A stretch of DNA of 64,000 nt. It comes from Bin5 sp034428435. GTDB lineage: Bacteria > Chloroflexota > Anaerolineae > Caldilineales > Caldilineaceae. Positions 35,148-44,664 of this stretch are shown one piece after another. The notes beneath the pieces were generated by a model. That model was not told the origin of the DNA. It saw only the letters and a program-made list of their open reading frames with translations, and made no database searches. How positions within the stretch are numbered: position 1 is the first letter of the stretch; each line of letters begins with the position of its first letter. The stretch covers positions 62,001 to 126,000 of the forward strand of contig DAOUHY010000150.1 of the NCBI GenBank assembly GCA_034428435.1, read 5' to 3'. Position numbers and translations under genes: made by a program.

Positions 35148-36562
35148 TCCATCTTGCTCTGCCGTCATTCCTGTTCAGTCTCCTCCTCCTGGCGATAATC
35201 TCCAGTTACATCCTGCGCCGTTGGGAACAAGGTGTATCTCTGGTCATCGGCGCGATGCTGATGCTAGTCGGCGTGTTGCTGTGGCACTATCCGCTGGACG
35301 CGCCGCCGCTGACCTTTCCGCTCGTTCCCGTCGAACTTGATTTGCGTGCAGGCATATGGCAATACGGTTTCCGCCTGCAGTTGACCCAGGCCAATGAACC
35401 GATCGTTACAATCATCCTCCTCCTGGTCGGATCGGGGATGCTCTTGACGGCCGCGGCAAGCCAGGGGAGAGTTTTCCCGCCCTCGATGTTGCTGGTTGGA
35501 GCGGGTTACATTGGCATGGCGTTGATGGTGGATGCGCCGGTTTCGCCCGTGTTTCTGGTGCCGGTTTTTCTGGCAATTGTGATGACGGTGAGTGTATTCC
35601 CTCTTCAAGTCAGCATCGGCGGCGAGGCGCTGAATTCCTTGCGGGCGATGCTGCCGCCCATACTGGCGACGCCATTCGTGCTGCTTGCCGCGTGGAACAT
35701 GGAGCAGCTGCCTCTAAACCCTCAGGATATCCGGCTGGCGGCCGGAGGCGCACAGCTTCTCGGGGTGGGGCTCCTCATTCTGCTGGCGCCGGTGCCATTG
35801 CACAGCGGTCAGCCGCAGTTGGGCGAGTCTTCGCCACCGATTGCGATGGCGCTAACAATACTCCTGTACCAGACGGTGGCCCTTTATCTCTACTTTATAG
35901 CCACTTCGAACTTCCCGCTGTTGCTGAACAGTACCGCCCTAAACGTGTGGCTGACCTCGACGGCAACAATCACATTGGTTTGGGGTGGGGTGGCGGCGGC
36001 AGCGGCCAGCCATCCCGGTCGTTTGCTTGGCTACGCTATGCTGCACGACTGGGGGCTGATTCTTTTGCTCCTCGCCGGTTCTGACGAGGGCAGTCTGCCG
36101 CTGGTCATCTCGCTGTTTGCACTGCGCATATTGAGCGCGATGAGCGCATGTGCCGGGCTTTCGCAGATCAGGCAGGCGGCCGGCAGCTTAGAAGCTGAAA
36201 ACCTGCACGGTATTGGGGCTCGACTTCCCTGGAGCACCGCGGCCTTTCTGCTTGGCAGCCTGGGACTGGCAGGATTCCCTTTGACAGCGGGCTTTTCCGG
36301 ACACTGGTCGGCAATACAGGCGCTGGCAGAAGGTGATTGGCGCTTCGCGGCGATCGTGTTGATTGCAAGCGGAAGCGTCATTTTCGGGTTCGTGCGAATG
36401 GTGGGCATCTTCTTTGGGCGACATGCATATCCTCAGCTGCCGCGCGAAAGGCCGCTGGGCGTAGTTTTCTCCTTGATGGCGATTGTTCTGGTCACAGGCA
36501 TGGCCATCGCACCTCAGTTATTTGAGGGACCGCTGGTCAGGACGCTGCTGGCAATTGATTGA
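35144..36562 (+). CDS. antiporter-like membrane subunit (NuoN/M-like)
   Basis: A 472-residue polytopic membrane protein. The stretches GYAMLHDWGLILLL (about 300-313) and LGLAGFPLTAGFSGHW (about 370-385) match two hallmark regions of complex I antiporter-like subunits, the second being the conserved GIPPLAGF-type loop. The key Lys of the first channel region is not evident, so proton translocation is uncertain. It pairs with the 618-residue relative upstream. Start ATG 35144. Confidence 0.72.
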   Translation: MIHLALPSFLFSLLLLAIISSYILRRWEQGVSLVIGAMLMLVGVLLWHYPLDAPPLTFPLVPVELDLRAGIWQYGFRLQLTQANEPIVTIILLLVGSGMLLTAAASQGRVFPPSMLLVGAGYIGMALMVDAPVSPVFLVPVFLAIVMTVSVFPLQVSIGGEALNSLRAMLPPILATPFVLLAAWNMEQLPLNPQDIRLAAGGAQLLGVGLLILLAPVPLHSGQPQLGESSPPIAMALTILLYQTVALYLYFIATSNFPLLLNSTALNVWLTSTATITLVWGGVAAAAASHPGRLLGYAMLHDWGLILLLLAGSDEGSLPLVISLFALRILSAMSACAGLSQIRQAAGSLEAENLHGIGARLPWSTAAFLLGSLGLAGFPLTAGFSGHWSAIQALAEGDWRFAAIVLIASGSVIFGFVRMVGIFFGRHAYPQLPRERPLGVVFSLMAIVLVTGMAIAPQLFEGPLVRTLLAID

Positions 36563-36604
36563 CCAGAGGTAACTAATGTGCTTTCAATCTGGGAACCTGC
36601 TTTC

Positions 36605-36640
36605 TTACGTATTTCGTAGTGCGTATTTCGTAGTGCGTAA
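36605..36640 (+). repeat. 14-base direct repeat
   Basis: TATTTCGTAGTGCG occurs twice in succession just downstream of the antiporter-like gene and before repeat copy D. It is short and A/T-rich compared with its surroundings. Confidence 0.6.
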
Positions 36641-36726
36641 ATGCATATTTGACTGAGGCGATACCGTCGACTGATCCGCTCGAAAAGTCCTGGTGTCAAA
36701 TTGGACATTTGTTACCAGGTCATGTT

Positions 36727-37030
36727 CTGTGTGTGTACTGTGGGCGGTCTGTCTGGGGGGATTGTACCGTCAGTATTTCTGTAACGGGCTCGCGATGGCC
36801 GTGGCGGTGGCCGTTGGGCAAATGTGGCCGTTGCCTCGATTGTGTTGCCTGCGCTGGCACATACTCTGAATGTGCCACGACGCGCGGTGGGGGGGGTGAA
36901 GCCTGGTCGCAGCGGGTCGCCAAGGTCATTTTGCCACACACTCGATGCGGCGGGGGTTGTAGGAGAGGGGGCGTTGCGGGGGCGGAGCCCCCGCACAAGG
37001 GAGGGCCGAATAGGCCCGACCGCCCAAATG
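36727..37030 (+). repeat. intergenic repeat element, copy D (type 2 arm)
   Basis: The left arm starts GTGTGTGTACTGTG and aligns with copy B over about 230 bases. The invariant 65-base module is at 36961-37025. The heptamer array seen in the other copies is missing; an AGGAGAG-type purine stretch follows instead. It fills most of the 650-base gap before the HMG-CoA reductase gene. The remaining 37040-37220 is uncharacterised. Confidence 0.8.
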
Positions 37031-37220
37031 CGAGGAGAGAGGGGAGAGGAGTGAGGAGAGAGAACTGCCGCTTTCCCTGCCCCTGGGTTGCGTGCGGAGT
37101 GGCGATGGCTTAGATGTTGCGACGAGAGACTGTCAGAATCTTCCCAACTTACATCTGATAGAGATTGAAAGTCCAAACCTGCTATGTTGACGCGAGCAGT
37201 GTGCGGGCAGTTCTTGCGCT

Positions 37221-38660
37221 GTGGGTGCATGTCGGATTGCGACGCCAGCAGGCGCGTTTTGGCGTTTGCGCACCTCTCTTCTGAGGAGGCCAGCCATCTC
37301 CGGTAAAGAGCGCGGTCGATCATCCAGACTTGAAGGGTTTTACAGGCGAAGCGTGGAGGACCGTGTCGCACTGCTGTCTGAGTGGGCGGCGCTGACCCGC
37401 GAAGAAACGGCGCTTCTGGCCGAGAGTATTGGCCCGGAGCAGGCCGACTCAATGATCGAAAATGTCGTGGGGCGGTTTGCCATGCCCTTAGGGATAGGGG
37501 CGAACTTCCTGATTGACGGGCAAGAGTACCTCGTACCGATGGCGGTAGAGGAGCCGTCGGTCGTGGCCGCCGTCAGCTCCGCCGCGCTTCTGGCGCGGTC
37601 AGGAGGTGGCTTCTCGACCGGCAGCACGGATCCGGTTATGGTTGCCCAGATTCAGCTTCTCGACGTGGCAGACGCGTGCAAGGCGAAGAGCACAATCCTT
37701 GCTTCCCAGGAGGAGATCCTAGCTTGCGCCGATACCAGTCCATCGTTGTCGCGCCTGGGAGGCGGGCCCCACGGCATCGAAGTTCGCCATCTGCCCGATA
37801 CGCCAGCAGGGCCGATGCTGATCGTCCATCTCTTGATAGACTGCCGGGACGCAATGGGTGCTAACGCGGCCAACACCGCGGCCGAGGCTGCGGCGCCCTT
37901 GATTGAGAAGCTCAGCGGAGGGCGGGCGGGTTTGCGTATCCTTTCCAATCTTAGTGACAGGCGGCGAGCGTGGGCCGAAGTCGAGATTCCCTCCAAGGCA
38001 TTTGATAGTGATGACTTTTCGGGCGGAGACGTTGTTCGGGGGATAGCTGAGGCGAACGCGTTTGCTTTCGCAGATCCCTATCGAGCCACGACTCACAATA
38101 AGGGTATCTTCAACGGTGTGGACGCGGTGCTGTTGGCGACAGGAAATGATTGGCGTGCGGTCGAGGCGGGGGCGCATGCCTGGGCGGCGCGTGACGGCCA
38201 GTACCGGGCGCTTACCGACTGGCATGTGCGCGGCTGCGGGGAGTCCGAGAGCCTGTACGGTCGTCTGGAGGTGCCCCTTGCAGTCGGTACGGTAGGCGGG
38301 GCGACCCGCAGCCACCATTCTGCCCGGATTGCATTGAAGATACTCGGCCTGGACGTCATCGAAGAAGAGGGCCCGCGTTCTGATGGTGAATGTGCCGATG
38401 GCGATGCTGGCAAAGATTCACGGCGACGAGGCGCGAGAAGGCTGAGCGAAATTATTGCAGCGGTAGGTCTGGCCCAGAACCTGGCAGCATTGCGCGCGCT
38501 GGCGACCACGGGGATTCAGAAGGGGCATATGCGTCTCCACGCGCGCCAAGTTGCGGTTGCGGCGGGCGCGGAGGGCGAGGCAGTTGAGCAGATAGCAGGA
38601 CAGTTAGTTGCTGAAGGAAGAATAAGAGTAGAGCGGGCCAAAGAGCTGTTGAGACGGTGA
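37221..38660 (+). CDS. mvaA: hydroxymethylglutaryl-CoA reductase, class II
   Basis: Reduces HMG-CoA to mevalonate, or the reverse in degradative relatives. Numbering from GTG 37221, the catalytic residues are Glu80 (ENVVG), Lys294 (NKG), Asp301 (GVDAV) and His436 (GHM); RDAMGAN (210-215) is the class II signature. The family's usual beginning (SxLxGFYxxS) starts near residue 36. The best ribosome-binding site, GAGGAGG at 37283-37289, sits six bases before an in-frame ATC at 37296. So the true start may be that unusual codon or a sequence error; GTG 37221 has no such site. About 25 charged residues (roughly 381-407) look like an insertion. An HMG-CoA synthase gene follows after 55 bases, favouring a biosynthetic role. 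Confidence 0.9.
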   Translation: MGACRIATPAGAFWRLRTSLLRRPAISGKERGRSSRLEGFYRRSVEDRVALLSEWAALTREETALLAESIGPEQADSMIENVVGRFAMPLGIGANFLIDGQEYLVPMAVEEPSVVAAVSSAALLARSGGGFSTGSTDPVMVAQIQLLDVADACKAKSTILASQEEILACADTSPSLSRLGGGPHGIEVRHLPDTPAGPMLIVHLLIDCRDAMGANAANTAAEAAAPLIEKLSGGRAGLRILSNLSDRRRAWAEVEIPSKAFDSDDFSGGDVVRGIAEANAFAFADPYRATTHNKGIFNGVDAVLLATGNDWRAVEAGAHAWAARDGQYRALTDWHVRGCGESESLYGRLEVPLAVGTVGGATRSHHSARIALKILGLDVIEEEGPRSDGECADGDAGKDSRRRGARRLSEIIAAVGLAQNLAALRALATTGIQKGHMRLHARQVAVAAGAEGEAVEQIAGQLVAEGRIRVERAKELLRR

Positions 38661-38715
38661 AGGAAATGATGCCCTTGGGAGGCACGTTGAGAGTGGGAGT
38701 GAGAGAGGAATACCG

Positions 38716-39822
38716 ATGTTGAATCAACCTGTTTTGCAGGTAGGGATTGTCGGATACGGGTCTTACGTCCCGCGCTTCCGCTTGCCCGGGTCGGAGATCA
38801 GCAGGATCTGGATGGACGAGATTGAAGCGGCGGGCAAGCAACTCGACGGGGGACAGAACGGGCTTAAGAAGAGTGGAGCAAGCAGCCCCATATGGGAGAA
38901 GGCGGTGCCGGGTCTCGATGAGGACACGGCGACTATGAGCATAGAAGCGGCCCGAAATGCGCTGGTGCGTTCACAGGTCGACCCGCAGGAAATTCGCGCC
39001 GTATGGGTGGGAAGCGAGAGCCATCCCTACGCGGTTAAGCCGACCGGTACAATTGTGGCAGAGGCGATAGGCGCCACACCAGCCACGCAAGCGGGAGACT
39101 GGCAGTTCGCGTGCAAGGCGGGAACAGAAGCGGTGCAGGCTGCGATCGGTTTGGTAGGGAGCGGCATGGCTGCCTATGCCCTTGCAATAGGGATGGACAC
39201 TGCACAGAGTCGACCGGGTGATGCGCTGGAATATACGGCGGGCGCTGGCGGGGCGGCCCTGCTTCTCGGTAAGGCAGAGGAATCGGTTGCTGCTATCGAG
39301 CAGAGCCTGAGTTTTGTATCAGATACGACAGACTTTTGGAGAAGGCCGGGAAGCCAGTTTCCCAGCCATGCAGAAAGATTCAGCGGAGACCCAGGCTACT
39401 TCGGCCATGTTCTGCCGGCAGGAGAGGGGATTATGCAGGCAGCAGGGGTATCGGCGGCGGAGATCGACCACGTCGTTGTGCATCAACCCAATGTGAAGTT
39501 TCCAGTCAGGGCGATGCGCATGCTGGGTTTCGAGGAAGAACAGTGGCAGGGCGGAATGTTGGTCGAAGAGATAGGCAATACCTACGCCGGCTCTGCCCTT
39601 GTGGGCCTGACGGCGGTCCTGGACATTGCTGAAGAGGGTCAGTTGGTACTGGTGGTCAGCTATGGCAGCGGGGCCGGTTCTGACGCCTTCCTACTCCGTA
39701 TCACTGATGGCTTGAGCGCCGCACAAGGCAAGGCTCCTTCGACCAACGAATACATCGGACGTCGCGTCGAGATTGACTATGCGCAATATGTTCGTTTGGG
39801 GGGAAAGCTGGCTGCCCACTGA
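38716..39822 (+). CDS. hydroxymethylglutaryl-CoA synthase, archaeal type
   Basis: A 368-residue thiolase-fold enzyme that condenses acetyl-CoA with acetoacetyl-CoA to HMG-CoA. The acyl-accepting Cys133 is in FACKAGTEA, the His in VVVHQPN and the PGLDEDTATM segment near 65-74 is characteristic. The archaeal type often works in a complex with thiolase and a DUF35 protein, neither of which is seen here. GAGAGAGGAA lies upstream of ATG 38716. With the adjacent reductase it gives the first two committed steps of the mevalonate route to isoprenoids. Confidence 0.92.
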   Translation: MLNQPVLQVGIVGYGSYVPRFRLPGSEISRIWMDEIEAAGKQLDGGQNGLKKSGASSPIWEKAVPGLDEDTATMSIEAARNALVRSQVDPQEIRAVWVGSESHPYAVKPTGTIVAEAIGATPATQAGDWQFACKAGTEAVQAAIGLVGSGMAAYALAIGMDTAQSRPGDALEYTAGAGGAALLLGKAEESVAAIEQSLSFVSDTTDFWRRPGSQFPSHAERFSGDPGYFGHVLPAGEGIMQAAGVSAAEIDHVVVHQPNVKFPVRAMRMLGFEEEQWQGGMLVEEIGNTYAGSALVGLTAVLDIAEEGQLVLVVSYGSGAGSDAFLLRITDGLSAAQGKAPSTNEYIGRRVEIDYAQYVRLGGKLAAH

Positions 39823-40052
39823 GTGGGCGTCTATGTCCAACGCGAGTTGAGTGGAGAATCGGGACATTCGTTGCACTGCAATCAACTCTTGGCCCAATTG
39901 GTCGGTGCTGCCGCCGTCGCGGAGGCCGGTCAGCGAGCGCCAGCGAACCGCGCTTGGTGACATGGAGGTTGGCGGCGGCAGGGAATGAGGGCCACTCTGT
40001 CTCTCGGTCGGGGAGACCTCTTTGCAGTGCCTGGATGCAGTTGCTCTTTCGA

Positions 40053-43000
40053 CTATTTGTCCGCCCTAAGCGCCTTTAGAGAATCTAGCAGAAGAATCCG
40101 CCAGCGCTCATCCTCGTCGATGGGGATGTAGATGGCCTCACGTCCAACGTGGATCGCGTTATTGGGAATGAACTCGCCTTCGTCCGTGGTGTGCCCCAGG
40201 CCCATCCTCAGAAAACTCTGCAGCTTCCGGCGCGGACCGTCGTCCAATTCACCTTTCACAACGTCCGATGATCCGATGGCATGTAGTGGAAAGCCTACCG
40301 GAAGTTTGACCGCGATCTGATCGCGCCGGCGGGCGATGTTCAATATGCCGGCTCTCAGTGCCTCCATTTTCACCTGAATCTGGTAGAAGAGGTTCTCCAA
40401 TTCGTGCGGGAGGGCGTTCTCCTCCGGGTCCTTGCCGAAGCGGTCCTCGATCTCGCGTCGCATTTCTTCCAGGTCGTGCAGAGAATTCAGTCCGGCGATA
40501 CGGCGATAGAGTTGAAGGCGCAAACCCTCATCTTCAACGTAGTCGGCCGGGATTTCGGCGCGCAGAGGCAGGTCAAGGGTGACCGGAGGGGCAAGCGGAT
40601 CGTCCAGCGCTGTCGGGAAGGCGCCGCCGTCCTGCGGATTCGGCATCTCGTAGGACGGGCCCTCGCTACTGGTGGTTTCCGCTTCTGCTACGTCACCATT
40701 CTCACCCTGTGCCTTGGCAAAGCGTTCCCTCTTTGCACGAAGATCGTTGACCGATTGGGCGAGCAGGCGGGTATAGAGGTCAAAGCCCACACTCGCAATC
40801 TGGCCGTGCTGCTTGGCGCCGAGCAGCTCGCCTGCGCCCCGGATTTCAAGGTCTCGCATGGCGATGCGGAAACCTGCGCCCAACTCGTCGCTGCTTTCGA
40901 GCAGGGCTTCCAAGCGGCGGCGGGCGTCGAATGTCAGTGTGCTGTGGCGATCGTGGAAGAGATAGCAGTAACCCCTCACGGCTCCGCGTCCGACGCGGCC
41001 TCGCAACTGGTAGAGCTGGGCCAGTCCGAAATTGTCGGCACGATTTACAATGATTGTGTTGGCCCGGCGAATGTCGAGCCCGTTCTCAACGATGGTTGTG
41101 CAGACAAGCACATCGATTTCGCCGTCGGCGAAGCGAATCATCGTATCTTCCAGTTCGCGCTCGGCCATCTGTCCGTGCGCGATGGCAACGACCGCCTCCG
41201 GCACTTCGCGTTGCAGACGTTTCGCCAGAGTCTGCAGTCCACGAACGCGGTTATGGACGAAGAACACCTGACCGTTTCGCTCCAGCTCCCTTTGGACGGC
41301 CTGTCGAACCAGTGTATCGTCGAATTCTGAGAGAATCGTACGAACAGGAAGCCGTTCTCTGGGGGGCGTGTTGATGGTGCTCATGTCGCGAACGCCGCTC
41401 AGGCTCATGTGCAGCGTACGCGGGATCGGTGTCGCGCTAAGCGTAAGCACGTCCATCTGGGACCGGATCTGCTTAAGGCGCTCCTTGTGGCTGACGCCGA
41501 AACGCTGCTCCTCGTCTATGATGAGAAGACCAAGCGAATTGAACTGCACATCTTCAGAGAGCAACCGGTGTGTGCCGATGACGATGTCTGCAGTCCCTTC
41601 CTGCAGTTTTTGCAGCACTTTCACCTGCTGGGCCTGCGTACGGAAGCGTGAAAGCATCTCCACCAGGATTGGAAACTGCTTGAGACGCGCGTTAAAGACG
41701 CGGAAATGCTGCTGTGCAAGTACGGTTGTCGGCACCAGCACAGCCGCCTGTCTTCCATCCATAACAGCCTTGAACGCGGCGCGAATGGCAACTTCCGTCT
41801 TACCGTAGCCGACATCACCGATGATGATGCGGTCCATCGGCCTGTCGGTTTCCATGTCGCGTTTGACGTCAACTATGGCGTCGATCTGGTCGGCAGTTTC
41901 ACGGAAGGGGAAGGCTGCTTCCATCTCCTCCTGCCAAGGGCCGTCCGGACTGAATGCGTAACCGGGGACGACTTCCCGCTCGGCGTAGAGCTTGAGCAGG
42001 TCTTCGGCAATGTCTTCGACGGCTTTCTTGGCGCGCGCCTTTACGGATTGCCAGTCACTTGTGCCCAGACGCGTCACGGAGGGCGGGATGCCTGAGTCCC
42101 CAGCTCCTACATAGCGGCTCAGCCGGTCTGCCTGATGAACCGGGACGTACAGTTTGTCGCCCCTGGCATAGTTCACTTGAAGGTATTCCCGCTCGACCCC
42201 GCCCATTTCGAGCTTTTTCAGGCCTTCATACAAACCAATGCCGTGCTCCATGTGAACAACATAGTCGTTCGGACTGACGTCGGCGAAAAATAGCTCGGGG
42301 GCCACCGAGGACTCGGACCTGCGCCTCTGTTGTCGGGCCTGGCGGGTCCAGCCAAACAGTTCCGTATCGGTGTAGAGGCGCAGTGAAGCAGGCGGCTGAC
42401 CATTGCTGCCGCTTGCCGGAGCCGTGGACCCGTTCATCGCGAACCCTTCCGGCAGGACCCCTTGCAGGAGAGAGATTCCGGGGCGAGGGGGTGAGTCCAG
42501 GTCGAAGATCAGGTTCCCTGGGAGATGTGCTTCACTCAATTCCTCCTGAAGTCGAGCGGTCTGCCGAGAAATTAGAACAACCCTGTCTGCAGTGTTGGCA
42601 TACTTACGCATCTCCTGAAGGATACGCTTGATTTGACCGGCAAAGTGAGGGCAAGGGACCAGCTGACGCGCAAGAACAGAACTTTCGGCCTCAGTTTGGT
42701 CCCCTGGGAGTCCGCTTGTGCCCAAAACGAGCGGGCTGCGCGCTGCAATCCTGTCAAGGATATCTTCCGGGCTGAAGAAACTGGAGCTGAAATTCGAAGG
42801 GAGTTCGTGGCCGCGCAGAAGTTCCTGGTAAGTTTGTGCCGCGTCTTCTTCGGCCTCCTTGAGACTTGCGTTCAGCTGCTCGCCGTCGTCGATGACAAGC
42901 AGGCCATTGTCAGGCAAGTGATCCAGCAGGGAGGCCGGGCGGCTGTAGAGATAGGGCAGATACCACTCTATGCCTCGAAATGTTCGACCGGCGCCAAGGT

Positions 43001-43946
43001 CATCCAGTTCGCGGACGATATCCTCCCGGATGGCCAGAATCAGGTTCGGTTCACGCAGCAGTGACTCACGCAGATTCTCAAGTCCAACTGCCCCGGCCTG
43101 GCCGGTCGCGGCTCCTCTTGATACTGTAGTCCCATCCTGCAGTGAGCCAGGAACAAGGGATGTGCCTTGCTGCCCGTCATGGAGCAACTGGGCCGGGGAG
43201 AGTTCGTTGGAAATAGCGGGGCCGTTCGTTGCGGAGAGGGCGCTTCCGAGTGCTTCACTGCCAGGCCCAATCAAGACTCTCTGGAGCTGCAGTTCGCTGC
43301 GCTGTGTTGCCGGGTCGAAAGACCTCAGCGTCTCCACTTCGTCGCCAAACAGGTCAATGCGGACAGGATGGGGGAGATTGGGAGGCCAAATGTCAATGAT
43401 CCCGCCGCGACGGGCGAAAGTTCCCGGTTCTTCCACCACCTGCACCGGTTCGAAACCGTTTTGCACCCAACGGCCTGTCAACTCATCCAACTGGACGAAG
43501 CTACCGGCGCGTAGGGGCCGCAGGGCCATGCGAAACATCCTTGCAGGCAGTGTCTTCTGCATCAGGGCGCGCGCAGAGGAGACTACTACCGATGGCCTGT
43601 TGCCCTTTTGCTGCAGGGCAGCAAGCGCGGTAAGTCTGAGCTGGCGAGTGCGACCTGTCCATGGGATGCGCTCGAAAGGCAGAGAGTCGGGATCGGCATA
43701 TCGAGAGACTTGCAACGGCCCTTCGGTAGGCGGCAGAAACAGTTCGATTTGCTCAACCCACTTTTCGGCCTGGTCGGCTGTTCCGGTCACCACAAGGACA
43801 GGACCAGTTCCCTCGGTGGCAACGCCGGCGATCACAAGCGCACGGGCTGCAGCGTACAGCTTCTGAGGCGCCGGCGTATGCCCTCTGAGCAGATCCTGAA
43901 AGGCTGGCTGGTCTTTGAGAAATGGAAGCAGGCCCGAGAGATTCAT
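40053..43946 (-). CDS. mfd: transcription-repair coupling factor Mfd
   Basis: A 1297-residue DNA translocase that removes stalled RNA polymerase and recruits nucleotide excision repair. Layout: an N-terminal UvrB-like module, the RNA polymerase-interacting domain (DYVVHMEHGIGLYEGL onward), then a RecG-like motor. The motor has Walker A GDVGYGKT, the DEEQRFGV box and QLRGRVGRG. The C-terminal TRCF domain that masks UvrA binding is complete. It is longer than E. coli Mfd (1148 residues), mainly from low-complexity insertions in the N-terminal half and a Gly/Asn-rich stretch before the last domain. ATG 43946 is preferred; an in-frame TTG at 44000 would add 18 residues. It follows pth on the same strand, a common pairing. 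Confidence 0.96.
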   Translation of the reverse strand: MNLSGLLPFLKDQPAFQDLLRGHTPAPQKLYAAARALVIAGVATEGTGPVLVVTGTADQAEKWVEQIELFLPPTEGPLQVSRYADPDSLPFERIPWTGRTRQLRLTALAALQQKGNRPSVVVSSARALMQKTLPARMFRMALRPLRAGSFVQLDELTGRWVQNGFEPVQVVEEPGTFARRGGIIDIWPPNLPHPVRIDLFGDEVETLRSFDPATQRSELQLQRVLIGPGSEALGSALSATNGPAISNELSPAQLLHDGQQGTSLVPGSLQDGTTVSRGAATGQAGAVGLENLRESLLREPNLILAIREDIVRELDDLGAGRTFRGIEWYLPYLYSRPASLLDHLPDNGLLVIDDGEQLNASLKEAEEDAAQTYQELLRGHELPSNFSSSFFSPEDILDRIAARSPLVLGTSGLPGDQTEAESSVLARQLVPCPHFAGQIKRILQEMRKYANTADRVVLISRQTARLQEELSEAHLPGNLIFDLDSPPRPGISLLQGVLPEGFAMNGSTAPASGSNGQPPASLRLYTDTELFGWTRQARQQRRRSESSVAPELFFADVSPNDYVVHMEHGIGLYEGLKKLEMGGVEREYLQVNYARGDKLYVPVHQADRLSRYVGAGDSGIPPSVTRLGTSDWQSVKARAKKAVEDIAEDLLKLYAEREVVPGYAFSPDGPWQEEMEAAFPFRETADQIDAIVDVKRDMETDRPMDRIIIGDVGYGKTEVAIRAAFKAVMDGRQAAVLVPTTVLAQQHFRVFNARLKQFPILVEMLSRFRTQAQQVKVLQKLQEGTADIVIGTHRLLSEDVQFNSLGLLIIDEEQRFGVSHKERLKQIRSQMDVLTLSATPIPRTLHMSLSGVRDMSTINTPPRERLPVRTILSEFDDTLVRQAVQRELERNGQVFFVHNRVRGLQTLAKRLQREVPEAVVAIAHGQMAERELEDTMIRFADGEIDVLVCTTIVENGLDIRRANTIIVNRADNFGLAQLYQLRGRVGRGAVRGYCYLFHDRHSTLTFDARRRLEALLESSDELGAGFRIAMRDLEIRGAGELLGAKQHGQIASVGFDLYTRLLAQSVNDLRAKRERFAKAQGENGDVAEAETTSSEGPSYEMPNPQDGGAFPTALDDPLAPPVTLDLPLRAEIPADYVEDEGLRLQLYRRIAGLNSLHDLEEMRREIEDRFGKDPEENALPHELENLFYQIQVKMEALRAGILNIARRRDQIAVKLPVGFPLHAIGSSDVVKGELDDGPRRKLQSFLRMGLGHTTDEGEFIPNNAIHVGREAIYIPIDEDERWRILLLDSLKALRADK

Positions 43947-44037
43947 GTGCGCTTTGCTGTCTTCGTCCAATCCGGTGGTGGCCAGTGTACAACGGGTCAA
44001 ATAAAGGCCCGCGGAGAATACGAGAAGTATTGCCGGT

Positions 44038-44664
44038 TCAGGCTGCCGTTGCTGGTGTAGAGTTGAACCGATTCATTGCCAGGTCAATCCCATGAAAGAG
44101 CCAGGTTTCGACGGCGTCGGCGATTCGACGGCGAAGAGATTCGAAGATGATCTCTTCGTCGGCGCTAAAGTCCTGCAGGACGTAGCCAGCCGGACTCATC
44201 GGCGTCGGCGGTCGACCGATGCCCACTCTGGCACGTGGAAACCGATCCGTTCCCAACGCCTGGATAAGAGACTTCATTCCTTTGTGTCCTCCGCTGCCAC
44301 CAAAAGGACGAAGGCGCAGTTTGGCACTGGGAAGGTCGAGTTCATCGTAGATTACAAAGATGTCCTGTGGTTCCACGCGAAAGAAGCTTGCCATCGGTGC
44401 AACGGCGTTTCCGGTCAGGTTCATATATGTTAGGGGCCGGACAATGAGCACTCGCTGGCCTGACGCATCTGCAGTGGGCAGCCGGCCACGTTGCAGGGTG
44501 CGCGTTTGCGATATAGAACCCGAGCCGTACAAGGCATTGTACTTCGCACGCGAAAGTGGAATGGCGTGCCGGTTGGCCAAAATGTCCACCACTTGAAAAC
44601 CGATATTGTGTCGATTGCGCGCGTACTTGGGCCCTGGATTGCCCAGACCCACTATCATCTTCAT
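44038..44664 (-). CDS. pth: peptidyl-tRNA hydrolase
   Basis: A 208-residue enzyme that frees tRNA from prematurely released peptidyl-tRNA. GLGNPGPKYARNRHNIGF (residues 6-23) contains the catalytic His19, and LTYMNLTGNAV, YDELDLP and FGGSGGHKGMKS are the other family motifs. An insertion of about 15 residues near 50-65 is not typical. Starts ATG 44664; mfd lies about 90 bases downstream in the same direction. Confidence 0.95.
   Translation of the reverse strand: MKMIVGLGNPGPKYARNRHNIGFQVVDILANRHAIPLSRAKYNALYGSGSISQTRTLQRGRLPTADASGQRVLIVRPLTYMNLTGNAVAPMASFFRVEPQDIFVIYDELDLPSAKLRLRPFGGSGGHKGMKSLIQALGTDRFPRARVGIGRPPTPMSPAGYVLQDFSADEEIIFESLRRRIADAVETWLFHGIDLAMNRFNSTPATAA

Noticed and set aside
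40404..41330. Plus-strand frame of 308 codons opposite mfd
   Set aside because: Antisense to conserved helicase motifs; no recognisable product.
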